DNA of 64,000 nt from Actinomadura sp. WMMA1423. GTDB lineage: Bacteria; Actinomycetota; Actinomycetes; Streptosporangiales; Streptosporangiaceae. The stretch is from positions 7,750,001-7,814,000 of the forward strand of contig NZ_CP041244.1 in the NCBI RefSeq assembly GCF_006547145.1, written 5' to 3'. The notes beneath the pieces were generated by a model. That model searched no databases and was not told the DNA's origin. It saw only the letters and a program-made list of their open reading frames with translations. Of the stretch, positions 1 through 8,815 are shown piece by piece. Positions within the stretch are counted from its first letter, which is position 1; the number at the start of each line of letters is the position of its first letter. A program made the position numbers and the translations under genes.

Positions 1-105
1 TGGTGCGAGTCGGGCCGATGATGCACAATGAGGGACGCGGACGCCGACTTGGGACGTACGAGGCCGTAGGGGAAGACGAGCCTCGGTACAGATCCAGGAG
101 GTCCG

Positions 106-600
106 GTGACCGCACGTGGCGTTTTTTACGTCCACTCCGCGCCACCTGCGCTGAGCCCGCACATCGAGTGGGCCGCCGCAGGTGTTCTCGGGGTGCCCGT
201 TTCCCTTGAGTGGGCAGATCAGCCGGCCGCGCCCGGAACCCTGCGCGCCGAGCTGCATTGGGAGGGCAGGCCCGGTACCGCCGCGGGCATCACCTCCGCG
301 CTGCGCAACTGGAAACTGGTGCGGTTCGAGGCCACCGAGGATCCGACGCCCGGCACCGACGGCGTCCGCTTCAGCTTCACCCCGACCCTCGGGGTGTTCA
401 CCGGGGTCATCGGCGCCAACGGCGACATCATGATCCCCGAGGACCGGCTCCGCGCGGTGATGGCGAACGCCGCCGTCGGCAAGACCGCCCTGGAGCAGGA
501 GCTCGACCGGCTGCTCGGCACGCCGTGGGACAACGAGCTGGAGCCCTTCCGCAGGGCCGGCGACGGCGCGCCCGTCCGCTGGCTGCACGCCGCCGTCTGA
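106..600 (+). CDS. DUF3145 family protein
   Basis: This 164-aa protein matches the actinobacterial DUF3145 family: it opens with a short strand ending YVHSAPPALSPHIEW and has the conserved FTPTLGVFTG and GTPWDNELEPFR segments. It begins with GTG preceded by AGGAGG-like bases at about 96-101. It is predicted to be soluble, with no signal peptide or membrane helix. The biochemical function is unknown. In many actinobacteria this family lies next to the fabD-fabH-acpP-fabF cluster; here it is on the opposite strand and separated from fabF by a hydrolase-phosphatase pair. A hairpin directly after the stop suggests a single-gene transcript. Confidence 0.85.
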   Translation: MTARGVFYVHSAPPALSPHIEWAAAGVLGVPVSLEWADQPAAPGTLRAELHWEGRPGTAAGITSALRNWKLVRFEATEDPTPGTDGVRFSFTPTLGVFTGVIGANGDIMIPEDRLRAVMANAAVGKTALEQELDRLLGTPWDNELEPFRRAGDGAPVRWLHAAV

Positions 601-601
601 C

Positions 602-629
602 CCGCCGGGCCGCCTGGGCGGCCCGGCGG
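602..629 (+). terminator. Hairpin terminator after DUF3145 gene
   Basis: An 11-bp GC-rich inverted repeat (CCGCCGGGCCG against CGGCCCGGCGG) starts two bases after the stop codon. It has no U-tract, which is common for actinobacterial terminators. Confidence 0.6.
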
Positions 630-763
630 ACGCCCCGGGCGCCGCCGGTGCGGAGCGTACCCGTCCCGCAACGCGCACGCCCCGCGCGATACACCCGACG
701 GTCGTGGCGCGCTTCGCGATCGCCGGAGGTGTGGGATCCGGATATACCGGGCATGGGCGGAAA

Positions 764-1591
764 ATGAGCGTGTTGACCCGCAACAACGTCCGCGACCTGG
801 GGCGACGCTCTGGGCAGCCCATGCTCTTCGCGCACGGGTTCGGCTGCGACCAGACGATGTGGCGGCTCACGGCACCGGCCTTCGAGGCCGACCATCGGGT
901 CGTCCTGTTCGACCACGTCGGGATGGGGCACTCGGATCTGGCGGCCTACTCGGCGGAGCGGTACAGCGCCCTGGACGCCTACGCCGAGGACGTACTGGAC
1001 ATCATCCATGAACTCGACCTGAATGACGTGGTCTTCGTGGGGCACTCCGTCAGCACGATGATCGGTGTGCTGGCGGCGAACCTGGAACCGCACCGTTTCG
1101 CCGGGCTCGTGCTGGTCGGCCCCTCTCCCCGCTACATCGACGACGCGGGTTACGTCGGCGGGTTCAGCGAAGCCGACATCACCGAGCTCCTGGAGTCGCT
1201 GGAGAGCAACTATCTCGGCTGGTCCAGCCGGATGGCGCCGCTGATCATGGGCAATCCGGACCGGCCCGAGCTCGGGCGGGAGCTCACCAACTCCTTCTGC
1301 CAGACCGACCCCGACATCGCGCGGCAGTTCGCTCGCCTGACCTTCCTGTCCGACAACCGCGCCGACCTGCCGAAGGTGAGGGTGCCCGCACTGCTCCTGC
1401 AGTGCTCTGAGGACATCATCGCTCCGGAGGCGGTGGGGGAGTACGTGCAGCGTGCCATCCCCGGGAGCGAGCTGGTGAGGCTGCGGGCGACCGGGCACTG
1501 CCCCAATCTGAGCGCGCCCGAGGAGACGGTCGCGGCGATGAAGGATTTTCTCGCGAAGGTCCCGGGTGGCCGCGGTGTCCTCCACCGTTGA
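764..1591 (+). CDS. RsbQ-like alpha/beta hydrolase
   Basis: A 275-aa cytosolic alpha/beta-hydrolase of the RsbQ/D14/KAI2 type. The N-terminus (MSVLTRNNV, then FAHGFGCDQ) closely follows Bacillus RsbQ. The catalytic triad is visible as Ser95 in GHSVS, Asp217 in CSEDII and His245 in GHCPNLS, almost the same spacing as in RsbQ. In Bacillus, RsbQ is the obligatory partner of the PAS phosphatase RsbP and is thought to handle a small hydrophobic ligand in energy-stress signalling. The next gene overlaps this one by 26 bp and is a PAS-PP2C phosphatase, so the pairing is conserved. The ATG at 764 is preferred over an in-frame upstream start because homology begins there. The ligand is unknown. Confidence 0.88.
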   Translation: MSVLTRNNVRDLGRRSGQPMLFAHGFGCDQTMWRLTAPAFEADHRVVLFDHVGMGHSDLAAYSAERYSALDAYAEDVLDIIHELDLNDVVFVGHSVSTMIGVLAANLEPHRFAGLVLVGPSPRYIDDAGYVGGFSEADITELLESLESNYLGWSSRMAPLIMGNPDRPELGRELTNSFCQTDPDIARQFARLTFLSDNRADLPKVRVPALLLQCSEDIIAPEAVGEYVQRAIPGSELVRLRATGHCPNLSAPEETVAAMKDFLAKVPGGRGVLHR

Positions 1592-2735
1592 CGATTCCGC
1601 TCGCTTCCGCAGCCTTTATGAGCATGCTCCGTGCGGCTACCTGTCACTCCGGCCCACCGGCGCCATCACCAGGGTCAACCGGACGTTCCTCGACTGGACG
1701 GGTTACAGCGCCGATGAGCTGCTGGACGGCAGGCGCTTCCAGGACCTGCTCCCCATCGGTGACCGCATCTACTACGAGACGCACTTCGCGCCGCTGCTGA
1801 CCATGCAGGGCGAGATCCGCGAGATCGCGGTCGACGTGAGGTCCGCGGACGGTAGAAAGCGGCCCGTACTGGTCAATATGACTCTGCGTCCGGAGGAGCC
1901 GGGCGGGTCCGCCGCCGTCCTGGTGTGCGTCTTCCCCGCCCCTGACCGCAGGGAGTACGAGCGCGAACTGCTCCATGCCCGCCGGCGCGCGCGCGAGTCG
2001 GAGGGGCGCGCCCGGCGGCTCGCCGAGACCCTGCAGAGCAGCTTCATCCCGCCCGCGCTGCCGCCCGTGCCCGGCCTGGAGGTGGGCGACGCCTACCGCC
2101 CCGCCGGGGCCGGCGACGAGGTTGGAGGAGACTTCTACGACCTGTTCGAGGTCTCCCCCGACCGCTGGGGCCTGGTGCTGGGGGACGTGTGCGGCAAGGG
2201 GGTCGAGGCCGCGGTGGTGACGAGCCTGGCGCGGTACACGGTGCGGGCGGTCGCTACGGAGGCCGAGTCGCCCGCCGACGTCCTGCGGAGGCTGAACTCG
2301 TCCCTGCTGGACCACGGCACGGAAAGGTTCTGCACCGCCCTCTACGCCGGGATCGAGCGGGGTCCGGACGGGGGTCCGTTCCTGACCGTCGCGCTCGGCG
2401 GGCATCCCGCGCCGCTTCTGGCCACCCCCGACGGCAAGGTGCGGCCCATCGGCCGTCCCGGCGACCTGCTCGGCGTGTTCGACGAGGTGGACGTGTCTGA
2501 CGCATCAGTGGAACTGCGGTCCGGCGACGCCGTCCTCTTCTTCACCGACGGCGTCACCGAGGCGCGCCGCGACCAGGAGGAGCTCCTGGGCGAGGAGCGG
2601 CTCGCCGACCTGCTGTCCGGCGTGCGGACCCTGCGCGCCGCCGAGATCACCGGGCGCATCGTCAACGCCGTCCTCGACTTCCAGCAGTGCGTGCCCCGCG
2701 ACGACACCGCGCTGGTCGCCCTCAAGGTCCCATGA
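1566..2735 (+). CDS. PAS-domain PP2C (SpoIIE/RsbU-type) phosphatase, RsbP-like
   Basis: A 389-aa protein with an N-terminal PAS domain (about residues 10-125, FRSLYEHAPCGYLSL and FLDWTGYSADELL), a short helical linker rich in Arg/Glu (about 125-165), and a C-terminal PPM/SpoIIE phosphatase domain. Metal-binding motifs GDEVGGDFYD, LGDVCGKG, FFTDGVTEAR and RDDTALV are all present, so activity is expected. The likely role is dephosphorylating an anti-anti-sigma factor in a partner-switching cascade, with the upstream hydrolase supplying the signal. It starts at GTG inside the hydrolase gene, which implies translational coupling. No anti-sigma or anti-anti-sigma gene lies nearby, so the target must be encoded elsewhere. 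Confidence 0.88.
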   Translation: MAAVSSTVDDSARFRSLYEHAPCGYLSLRPTGAITRVNRTFLDWTGYSADELLDGRRFQDLLPIGDRIYYETHFAPLLTMQGEIREIAVDVRSADGRKRPVLVNMTLRPEEPGGSAAVLVCVFPAPDRREYERELLHARRRARESEGRARRLAETLQSSFIPPALPPVPGLEVGDAYRPAGAGDEVGGDFYDLFEVSPDRWGLVLGDVCGKGVEAAVVTSLARYTVRAVATEAESPADVLRRLNSSLLDHGTERFCTALYAGIERGPDGGPFLTVALGGHPAPLLATPDGKVRPIGRPGDLLGVFDEVDVSDASVELRSGDAVLFFTDGVTEARRDQEELLGEERLADLLSGVRTLRAAEITGRIVNAVLDFQQCVPRDDTALVALKVP

Positions 2736-2769
2736 CGGACGGCTGCCGAACGGACCGGGACGGACGTGC

Positions 2770-2805
2770 GAACGGCCCGGCGGGTGTGCACCCGCCGGGC
2801 CGTTC
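2770..2805. terminator. Bidirectional terminator between rsbP-like gene and fabF
   Basis: A perfect 17-bp inverted repeat (GAACGGCCCGGCGGGTG with its complement) closes on a 2-base loop. It lies between convergent genes and probably stops transcription from both sides. Confidence 0.75.
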
Positions 2806-2816
2806 CACGAGGTGGG

Positions 2817-4124
2817 TCAGAGAGCGCGCTGGAAGGCGACCGACACGTTGTGGCCGCCGAACCCGAACGAGTTGTTGAGCGCCGCCGCCGGACCGCCCGG
2901 GAGCTTGCGCGGCTCGTCGCGCGCGATGTCGAGGTCGACCTCGTCGTCGATGTCCTCCAGGTTCGCCACGGCGGGGACGAGCCCCTCCTTGAGCGCCAGC
3001 ACCGTGAAGATCGACTCGAGCGCGCCGGCGCCGCCGAGCAGGTGCCCGGTCATCGACTTGGTCGCGGTGATGACGACCTGGCGGGCGGCCTCCTCGCCGA
3101 GCCCCGCCTTGATGGAGGCGAGCTCCGCGACGTCGCCGGCGGGGGTGGAGGTCGCGTGCGCGTTGATGTGCACGAGGTCGGTGGGCTCCAGGCCCGCGTC
3201 CTTGAGGGCCCGCTGCATCGCCTTGGCCTGCCCGGAGCCGGACGGGTCGGGCAGCACGATGTCGTAGGCGTCGCCGGAGTAGCCGCAGCCGGCCGCGAAG
3301 CCGTGGATGTTCGCGCCGCGGGCGCGGGCGTGCTCCTCGGACTCCAGGATCATCACTGCGGCGCCCTCGCCGAGCACGAACCCGTCGCGGTTCTTGTCGT
3401 AGGGCCGGGACGCGCGCTCCGGCTCCTCGTTGCGGGTCGACATCGCGCGCATCGCCCCGAACGAGGCCATCTGCAGCGGGTGGATGCACGACTCGGTGCC
3501 GCCGCAGATCACCACGTCGGCGCGGCCCGCGCGGATCATGTCGATGGCGTAGCCGACGGCCTCGCCGCTGGACGCGCAGGCGCTGACCAGGGCGTGCGAG
3601 CCGGCCATCGCGCCGAACTCGATGCCGACGTGCCCGGAGGCGCCGTTCGGCATCAGCATCGGGACGGTGAAGGGCGAGACCCGCGACCAGCCCTTCTCCC
3701 GGAAGACGTCATAGCTGTTCAGGGCCGTGTGCAGGCCGCCGATGCCGCTGGACAGCACCACGCCGAGGCGCTCGCCGTCCACGGTGAAGCCGCCGTCGAC
3801 GCCGGGGCGGTCCATGCCCTTCTGCGGCTTGCCGCCGGTCGGCGCGGCGAACCCGGCGCTCGTCCAGGCCTCGCGCGCGGCGATCAGGGCGATCGCCTGG
3901 TTGCGGTCGAGCCGGCGCAGGTTCTGCTTCGGCATCACCTCGGACGGGTCGACCTTCAGCGTCGCGGCGAACCGGACCGGCAGGTCCTCGACGCCCTCCC
4001 AGTCCAGCTTGCGGATACCGGACTCGCCGGCGAGCAGGGCGGACCAGGTCGACGGCATGTCGCCGCCGAGTGGGGTCGTTGCACCGAGACCGGTCACGAC
4101 GACCCTGGTCTGGCTCTTGCTCAT
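2817..4124 (-). CDS. fabF: 3-oxoacyl-ACP synthase II (KAS-II)
   Basis: A 435-aa condensing enzyme that elongates acyl-ACP with malonyl-ACP in type II fatty-acid synthesis. The Cys-His-His triad is visible: Cys183 in SACASSGEA, a His in INAHATSTPAGD and a His in SMTGHLLGGAG. The glycine-rich C-terminus (NNSFGFGGHN) is typical of KAS-I/II. It is slightly longer than the usual 410-420 aa because of an insert around residues 95-116. The ATG has AGGAG about 10 bases upstream. It is the last gene of the leftward fasR-fabD-fabH-acpP-fabF series and is separated from acpP by a strong hairpin. Confidence 0.95.
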   Translation of the reverse strand: MSKSQTRVVVTGLGATTPLGGDMPSTWSALLAGESGIRKLDWEGVEDLPVRFAATLKVDPSEVMPKQNLRRLDRNQAIALIAAREAWTSAGFAAPTGGKPQKGMDRPGVDGGFTVDGERLGVVLSSGIGGLHTALNSYDVFREKGWSRVSPFTVPMLMPNGASGHVGIEFGAMAGSHALVSACASSGEAVGYAIDMIRAGRADVVICGGTESCIHPLQMASFGAMRAMSTRNEEPERASRPYDKNRDGFVLGEGAAVMILESEEHARARGANIHGFAAGCGYSGDAYDIVLPDPSGSGQAKAMQRALKDAGLEPTDLVHINAHATSTPAGDVAELASIKAGLGEEAARQVVITATKSMTGHLLGGAGALESIFTVLALKEGLVPAVANLEDIDDEVDLDIARDEPRKLPGGPAAALNNSFGFGGHNVSVAFQRAL

Positions 4125-4162
4125 AGTGGGTGCTCCTTGCGGACTGTGAGGGGAGGAGGGCA

Positions 4163-4194
4163 GGGCGCGCCGCCTCCAGGGTGGCGGCGCGCCC
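4163..4194 (-). terminator. Intercistronic hairpin between acpP and fabF
   Basis: A 12-bp perfect GC stem (GGGCGCGCCGCC and complement) with an 8-base loop lies directly after the acpP stop and upstream of fabF. It may act as a partial terminator or a 3'-end stabiliser that leaves more acpP than fabF mRNA. Confidence 0.55.
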
Positions 4195-4203
4195 TCCCGC
4201 GGC

Positions 4204-4455
4204 TCAGCTCTGCAGGTTCTGGACGAAGTTGATGACGTCCTTGACCGTCTTCAGGTTGCGCAGCTCGTCGTCGGGGATCTCGACGCCGAACTTGTCCTGG
4301 GCGGCCACCGCGATCTCGACCATCGACAGCGAGTCGATGTCGAGGTCGTCGATGAAGTTCTTCTCCGGGGTGACCTCGGACTTGTCGATGCCGACGATCT
4401 CATCGATGATCTCGGCGAGGCCGTCCAGGATCTGCTGTTCGGTGGCGACTGCCAT
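4204..4455 (-). CDS. acpP: Acyl carrier protein
   Basis: An 83-aa acidic acyl carrier protein. The phosphopantetheine attachment serine is Ser42 in the DIDSLSMVEI motif. It carries growing acyl chains between FabD, FabH and FabF, all encoded in this cluster. The start ATG at 4455 has AAGGAG about 10 bases upstream, and the gene sits 56 bp downstream of fabH. The length and DSL motif are standard for the family. Confidence 0.96.
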   Translation of the reverse strand: MAVATEQQILDGLAEIIDEIVGIDKSEVTPEKNFIDDLDIDSLSMVEIAVAAQDKFGVEIPDDELRNLKTVKDVINFVQNLQS

Positions 4456-4511
4456 GGTTCCGCTTTCTCCTTCGGTGGGTTGGTCCAGAGCCTGCGAGCA
4501 GGCGTGACGGC

Positions 4512-5480
4512 CTACGGGATCTGGATGACTTGGGCAGCGTAGGACAGTCCGGCGCCGAACCCGACCAGCAGGGCCGGGGCACCGGACGGCACGTCGCCGC
4601 GTTCGATCATTCGGGACAGGGCGAGCGGGATCGAGGCGCCCGAGGTGTTGCCGGACTGCACGATGTCGTCGGCCACGATGGCGTTGGACGCCTTCACCTT
4701 GCGGGCGATGGCCTCGATGATCCGCAGGTTGGCCTGGTGCGGGACGACGGCGGCGAGCTCCTCCGGCCGCACCCCGGCCCGCTCGCACGCCTGGAGGGCG
4801 ACGGGCGCGATGGCGCTGGTGGCCCAGCGGAACACCGCCTGGCCCTCCTGCCGGATGAACGAGTTGCGGTCGTCAATGATGATCTTGTCGTACTTGTCGC
4901 CGGCGCTGCCCCACACCACCGGGCCGATGCCGGGGGTCTCGCTGGCCGTGACGACCGCCGCGCCCGCCCCGTCGGCGAAGATGATGCAGGTGGAGCGGTC
5001 GGTCCAGTCGACCCACTGGGACATCTTCTCCGAACCGATCACCAGCACGTTGCGGGCGCTGCCGGCCCGGACGGCGGCGCTGGCGGTGCCGAGCGCGTAG
5101 CAGAAGCCCGCGCACGCGGCGTTGAGGTCGAAGGCGCCGGGCGCCTCGATGCCGAGGCGGTGCGCGACCTGGGCGGCGTGGCCCGGCATCGGCGTCTCCG
5201 CCGAGCAGGTCGCGAGGATCACGAGGTCGATGTCGGAGGGGGCGAGGCCGCTGTTCGCGAGGGCCTTGCCCGCCGCGTGCACGCCGAGCTCGACGATGCC
5301 CTCGTCGTCTCCGGCGATGCGCCGCTCGGCGATGCCGACGCGGCTGCGGATCCACTCGTCGTTGGTGTCGACCGTCTCGGCCAGCTCGTCGTTGGTGACG
5401 ATGCGGGCGGGGCGGTAGTCGCCGAACGCCAGGATGCGGGCGCCGGGCGCCGCGTCGGGGATGGTGATCGCGGAGGTCAT
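4512..5480 (-). CDS. fabH: 3-oxoacyl-ACP synthase III (KAS-III)
   Basis: A 322-aa initiation condensing enzyme that joins an acyl-CoA starter to malonyl-ACP; in actinomycetes it commonly accepts branched starters. The triad is present: Cys in NAACAGFCYAL, His in VVPHQANLRI and Asn in SGNTSGAS. Its ATG overlaps the fabD stop by four bases (ATGA), so the two are translationally coupled. It belongs to the FAS-II operon. Confidence 0.95.
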   Translation of the reverse strand: MTSAITIPDAAPGARILAFGDYRPARIVTNDELAETVDTNDEWIRSRVGIAERRIAGDDEGIVELGVHAAGKALANSGLAPSDIDLVILATCSAETPMPGHAAQVAHRLGIEAPGAFDLNAACAGFCYALGTASAAVRAGSARNVLVIGSEKMSQWVDWTDRSTCIIFADGAGAAVVTASETPGIGPVVWGSAGDKYDKIIIDDRNSFIRQEGQAVFRWATSAIAPVALQACERAGVRPEELAAVVPHQANLRIIEAIARKVKASNAIVADDIVQSGNTSGASIPLALSRMIERGDVPSGAPALLVGFGAGLSYAAQVIQIP

Positions 5481-6406
5481 GACGCGTCCGCCTTTATCAG
5501 CTCGCGGGCCTTGTCCAGGTCCGCCGGGGATTTGAGGGCGACCAGCTCGACGCCCTTCAGCTCGCGCCGGGCGAGCCCGGTGAGCGTGCCGGCGGGCGGC
5601 AGCTCGATGATCCCGGTGACGCCGAGCTCGCGCATGGTCGCCATGCACGAGTCCCAGCGGACGGGGGCGCTGACCTGGTCGACGAGCCGGGCGACGAACT
5701 CGCGCCCGTCCTCGACGACGGCGCCGTCGCGGTTCTGGAGCAGCTTGACCCGCGGATCGTCGACGGGGACGCCGGGTGCGAGCCGCCGGAGCGCGCCGAC
5801 GGCGGGCTCCATGTGCTCGGTGTGGAACGCGCCCGCGACCGACAGCGACCGGAGCCGCGCCTTGGCGGGCGGCTCCTCGGCGAACCCGGCGAGCCGCTCG
5901 GTCGTCCCGGCGGCGACTACCTGGCCGGCGCCGTTGACGTTGGCGGGGGTGAGCCCGTGCTTCTCGATCGCGGCGAGGACCTCCTCGGATTCGCCGCCGA
6001 GCACGGCCGTCATGCCGGTCTCGGTGACGGCGGCGGCCTCGGCCATCGCCCGGCCCCGCTCCCGGACGAGGACCAGCGCGGCCTCGGGGGTCAGCACCCC
6101 GGCGATCGCGGCGGCGGCCAGTTCGCCCACGCTGTGCCCGGCGACGGCGTCCGGCCCGGACCTGCCGGCCGGGGCGTCCTCGTAGAGCACCTCGCAGGCG
6201 GCCATCGCGGCGGCGACGAGCAGCGGCTGCGCGACGGCGGTGTCACGGATCTCCTCGGCGTCCGCGACCGTCCCGTAGCGGACCAGGTCGAGCCCCGTGA
6301 CCGCCGACCACCAGGCGAGCCGGTCGGCGACTCCGGGTATCTCTAGCCATGGCTGCAGGAAGCCGGGGGTTTGGGCGCCCTGGCCGGGCGATGCGAGGAG
6401 TATCAC
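5477..6406 (-). CDS. fabD: Malonyl-CoA:ACP transacylase
   Basis: A 309-aa acyltransferase that loads malonyl groups onto the acyl carrier protein. It has the N-terminal SPGQGAQ motif, the catalytic GHSVGE serine at about residue 92, and a conserved histidine in GAFHTEHM. It starts with GTG at 6406. It is the first enzyme gene after the regulator, with 138 bp between them that probably hold the FAS-II promoter. Coupled to fabH by a 4-base overlap. Confidence 0.95.
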   Translation of the reverse strand: MILLASPGQGAQTPGFLQPWLEIPGVADRLAWWSAVTGLDLVRYGTVADAEEIRDTAVAQPLLVAAAMAACEVLYEDAPAGRSGPDAVAGHSVGELAAAAIAGVLTPEAALVLVRERGRAMAEAAAVTETGMTAVLGGESEEVLAAIEKHGLTPANVNGAGQVVAAGTTERLAGFAEEPPAKARLRSLSVAGAFHTEHMEPAVGALRRLAPGVPVDDPRVKLLQNRDGAVVEDGREFVARLVDQVSAPVRWDSCMATMRELGVTGIIELPPAGTLTGLARRELKGVELVALKSPADLDKARELIKADAS

Positions 6407-6544
6407 AGCGTCCAGCCTGCCGTCATGTGGTCGCGCCCACGATGCCGATCACGACGAACTTTGGGATCGGCGCTTTGTACGACCCCTACAAGGAACCCTG
6501 GTGGGGGCCTGTAACTCCCGGCCAAGGCGCCGGTGCGACCCTGG

Positions 6545-7756
6545 TCACTGCCCGGGGCCCCTCGGGGCTCGGGAGTGGAACCTGCCGAGGACGAGCGCGA
6601 TGCGGAGGGTGAAGGCGTTGCGGCCGTCGGTGGGAGCGAGGCCGGTCAGTTCGCTGACGCGCCGCAGCCGGTAGCGGACGGTGTTGGGGTGGACGAACAG
6701 CAGCCGTGCGGTGGCCTCCAGGGAGGAGCCCTGCTCGAGGTAGGTGGTGAGCGTGTCGAGCAGCGGGGCCCCGGCGGCGAGCATCGGGTTGTAGACGCTC
6801 TCCACCAGGTAGCGGCGGGCCTCGTCGTCGCCGTCGAGGGCGCGCTCGGGCAGCAGCTCGGACGCGAGGACGGGGCGGGGCGCGTCCGGCCACCCGGCGG
6901 CGGCGCGGAGCCCGGCGACCGCGGCGCGGGCGGAGGCCGTGGACTCGTAGAGGTCGGCGACCTGCGGGCCGACGACGACCGGGCCCGGCCCGCACTTGGC
7001 GGCGATCGGGCGGGCGGCGTCCATGGGGTCGGTGTCGCCGCCGACGATGACGACGACGCGGTGCCCCTGGACGCCGGCGAGCACGTCGGCGCGGGCGCGG
7101 CGCGCGGCCAGCTGCATCTGGTCGATGGTGACCTCGGGCTCCTCGTCCTCCGGGGTGAATCCCGCGATGACGGTGACGGGCTTGGACGTCCAGCCGAGGG
7201 CGGCGGCCCAGGAGTGCATGCCGTCGTCGACCTCGTCGCGCAGCACCGCGTTGACGACGAGGGCCTCCAGGCGGGCGTCCCAGGCGGCGCGGGTCTCGGC
7301 GGCGCGGGCGTAGACCTGGGCGGCGCCGAACGCCACGTCGCGCGTGTAGCGTAGGATGGCCTCGCGCAGCTGGGCCTCGCCGCCGGGCGCGGCCAGCTCG
7401 GCCAGCCGGGTCTCCACCACGTCGATGATGACGCGGATCATGTCGATGGTGTGCTGGAGCTTGATGGAGCGCAGCAGCTCGCGCGGCGCGGTGCCGAACA
7501 CCTCCCCGGCGATGGCCGGGCGGCTCCGCTCGTTGCTCTTGAACCACTCCACGAACGCGGCGATTCCGGCCTGCGCGACGAGCCCGATCCAGGAGCGCTG
7601 GTCGGCCGGCATGCGCCGGAACCAGGGGAGCTGCTCCTCCATGCTGCTCAGCGCCGCGGTGCCGAAGGTCCCCATCGCCTTCTCCAGGCGCTGGGTGGTC
7701 TGCTCGCGGATCTCGGCCTCGTTCGCGGTGTTCACCACCCCAGAGTGCCACCACAC
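6545..7756 (-). CDS. fasR: PucR-family transcriptional regulator of fatty-acid synthesis (FasR-like)
   Basis: About 403 aa. The C-terminal PucR-type helix-turn-helix (about residues 335-395) is clear: LEATARLLFVHPNTVRYRLRRV is the typical recognition segment. The N-terminal part (about 1-180) resembles the FasR/Rv2242-type signal domain. In Streptomyces, FasR activates the fabD-fabH-acpP-fabF operon, and the same order follows here. The gene is 33 bp downstream of a DUF1023-type hydrolase gene on the same strand. The start is uncertain: an in-frame GTG at codon 7 (VVNTANEAEI) is also plausible. Confidence 0.88.
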   Translation of the reverse strand: MWWHSGVVNTANEAEIREQTTQRLEKAMGTFGTAALSSMEEQLPWFRRMPADQRSWIGLVAQAGIAAFVEWFKSNERSRPAIAGEVFGTAPRELLRSIKLQHTIDMIRVIIDVVETRLAELAAPGGEAQLREAILRYTRDVAFGAAQVYARAAETRAAWDARLEALVVNAVLRDEVDDGMHSWAAALGWTSKPVTVIAGFTPEDEEPEVTIDQMQLAARRARADVLAGVQGHRVVVIVGGDTDPMDAARPIAAKCGPGPVVVGPQVADLYESTASARAAVAGLRAAAGWPDAPRPVLASELLPERALDGDDEARRYLVESVYNPMLAAGAPLLDTLTTYLEQGSSLEATARLLFVHPNTVRYRLRRVSELTGLAPTDGRNAFTLRIALVLGRFHSRAPRGPGQ

Positions 7757-7789
7757 CTGCGGTGTCTTAGCCGGAAGTGAGCAAACGCG

Positions 7790-8815
7790 TCAGCCGCGGG
7801 TCACCTCGGAGGCGTGTCCGAGCGCGATGCCCGTGAGGTTGCGCAGCGGCGCCGAGCCGGGGGCGAGGTAGTCGCTGTGGCCGCCGTGCCCGGCGTCGAA
7901 GACCCGCGCGCCGAACCCGCGCGAGACCGGGTCGGGGCCGAGCCCGAGCCCGAAGATCCGCACGTGCGGGACGTCCTCCATCCAGTCGGTCGCGCCCCGC
8001 CCGGCCCAGATGCGGGCCGTCCCGCCGAACCTGGACGCCGACCAGGCGGTCGTTCCGGGGCTGCCGTAGAGGGCGATGTCGGTGACCTGCTTCCAGGCGG
8101 CGCTGTTGGAGCCGTCCAATGCGGCCCGACCGCAGACCACGGAACCGTAGCTGTGGCAGAGCAGGCTCACGCTCGCGCCGGGGTTGACCTGGTGGACGCC
8201 CTTCATGAACTTGCGGAGCTGGACGGCTCCCTGGGCGGCCCGGTCGCTGGTGAGGACGTCGCCGCTCAGGGTCTTGGGGGCCGCGTAGCCGAGCCAGGCG
8301 ACGACCGCCAGCCCGGGCTTCGGGGACTGCGCGCGGGCCTGCGCGTAGACGGCGCGGGCGCCTCCGCCGGGCGTTGACCACGGCTTGCCGCCCCGCTTGT
8401 CGAACGAGGCGAGCGTGGTGTCGGCGCCCGGGACGAGCACCGCGATGCGCTGCGCCCGGGTGAGGTCGCCGACCACCTCGATGGCTTGGCCCCGGCCGCG
8501 CGGGTCGAAGTAAAGGAAGTGGCGTCCGGGCTGGAGGAACCCTCCGAGCGCCTTCTGCCGGGGGGCGTCGCCGACCTTCTGCGCCGTCTTGAGGGCCTTC
8601 TCGATGGAGCCGCGCTCGGCCGCGTACGTGACGTCCAGCGTGGAGGGGGCCATCTTGGGGACCGCGACGGGCGGCGCATAGGGGTCGGCGTGGCCCGTGC
8701 CCGCGGTCGTCAGCAGCACCACTCCGATGGACGCGGCGGCGGCCGTGGCCCGCCGGATCCGGCGGGCGTGTCGTCGCCCAGGGCGCGGCGAGGTCGTCGT
8801 GAGGTGCGGCGGCAT
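7790..8815 (-). CDS. Secreted DUF1023-type alpha/beta hydrolase (copy B)
   Basis: A 341-aa protein with an Arg-rich n-region, a hydrophobic segment (ATAAAASIGVVLLTTAG) and a likely cleavage site after GHA, so probably exported. The nucleophile motif is CHSYGS (about residue 215), and VLVPGADTTLASFD precedes it, both typical of the actinobacterial DUF1023 hydrolase family. A close paralogue lies at 16956-17939; the two share PYAPP, FDPRG, LCHSYGSVVCG and the TRG/TRA C-terminus. Before the integrative element arrived, the two copies probably bracketed an acyltransferase gene in one leftward unit. Substrate unknown. Confidence 0.82.
   Translation of the reverse strand: MPPHLTTTSPRPGRRHARRIRRATAAAASIGVVLLTTAGTGHADPYAPPVAVPKMAPSTLDVTYAAERGSIEKALKTAQKVGDAPRQKALGGFLQPGRHFLYFDPRGRGQAIEVVGDLTRAQRIAVLVPGADTTLASFDKRGGKPWSTPGGGARAVYAQARAQSPKPGLAVVAWLGYAAPKTLSGDVLTSDRAAQGAVQLRKFMKGVHQVNPGASVSLLCHSYGSVVCGRAALDGSNSAAWKQVTDIALYGSPGTTAWSASRFGGTARIWAGRGATDWMEDVPHVRIFGLGLGPDPVSRGFGARVFDAGHGGHSDYLAPGSAPLRNLTGIALGHASEVTRG

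Noticed and set aside
2817..4124. fabF considered as part of a polyketide cluster.
   Set aside because: It is within a complete fabD-fabH-acpP-fabF order with a FasR-type regulator and no PKS tailoring genes.
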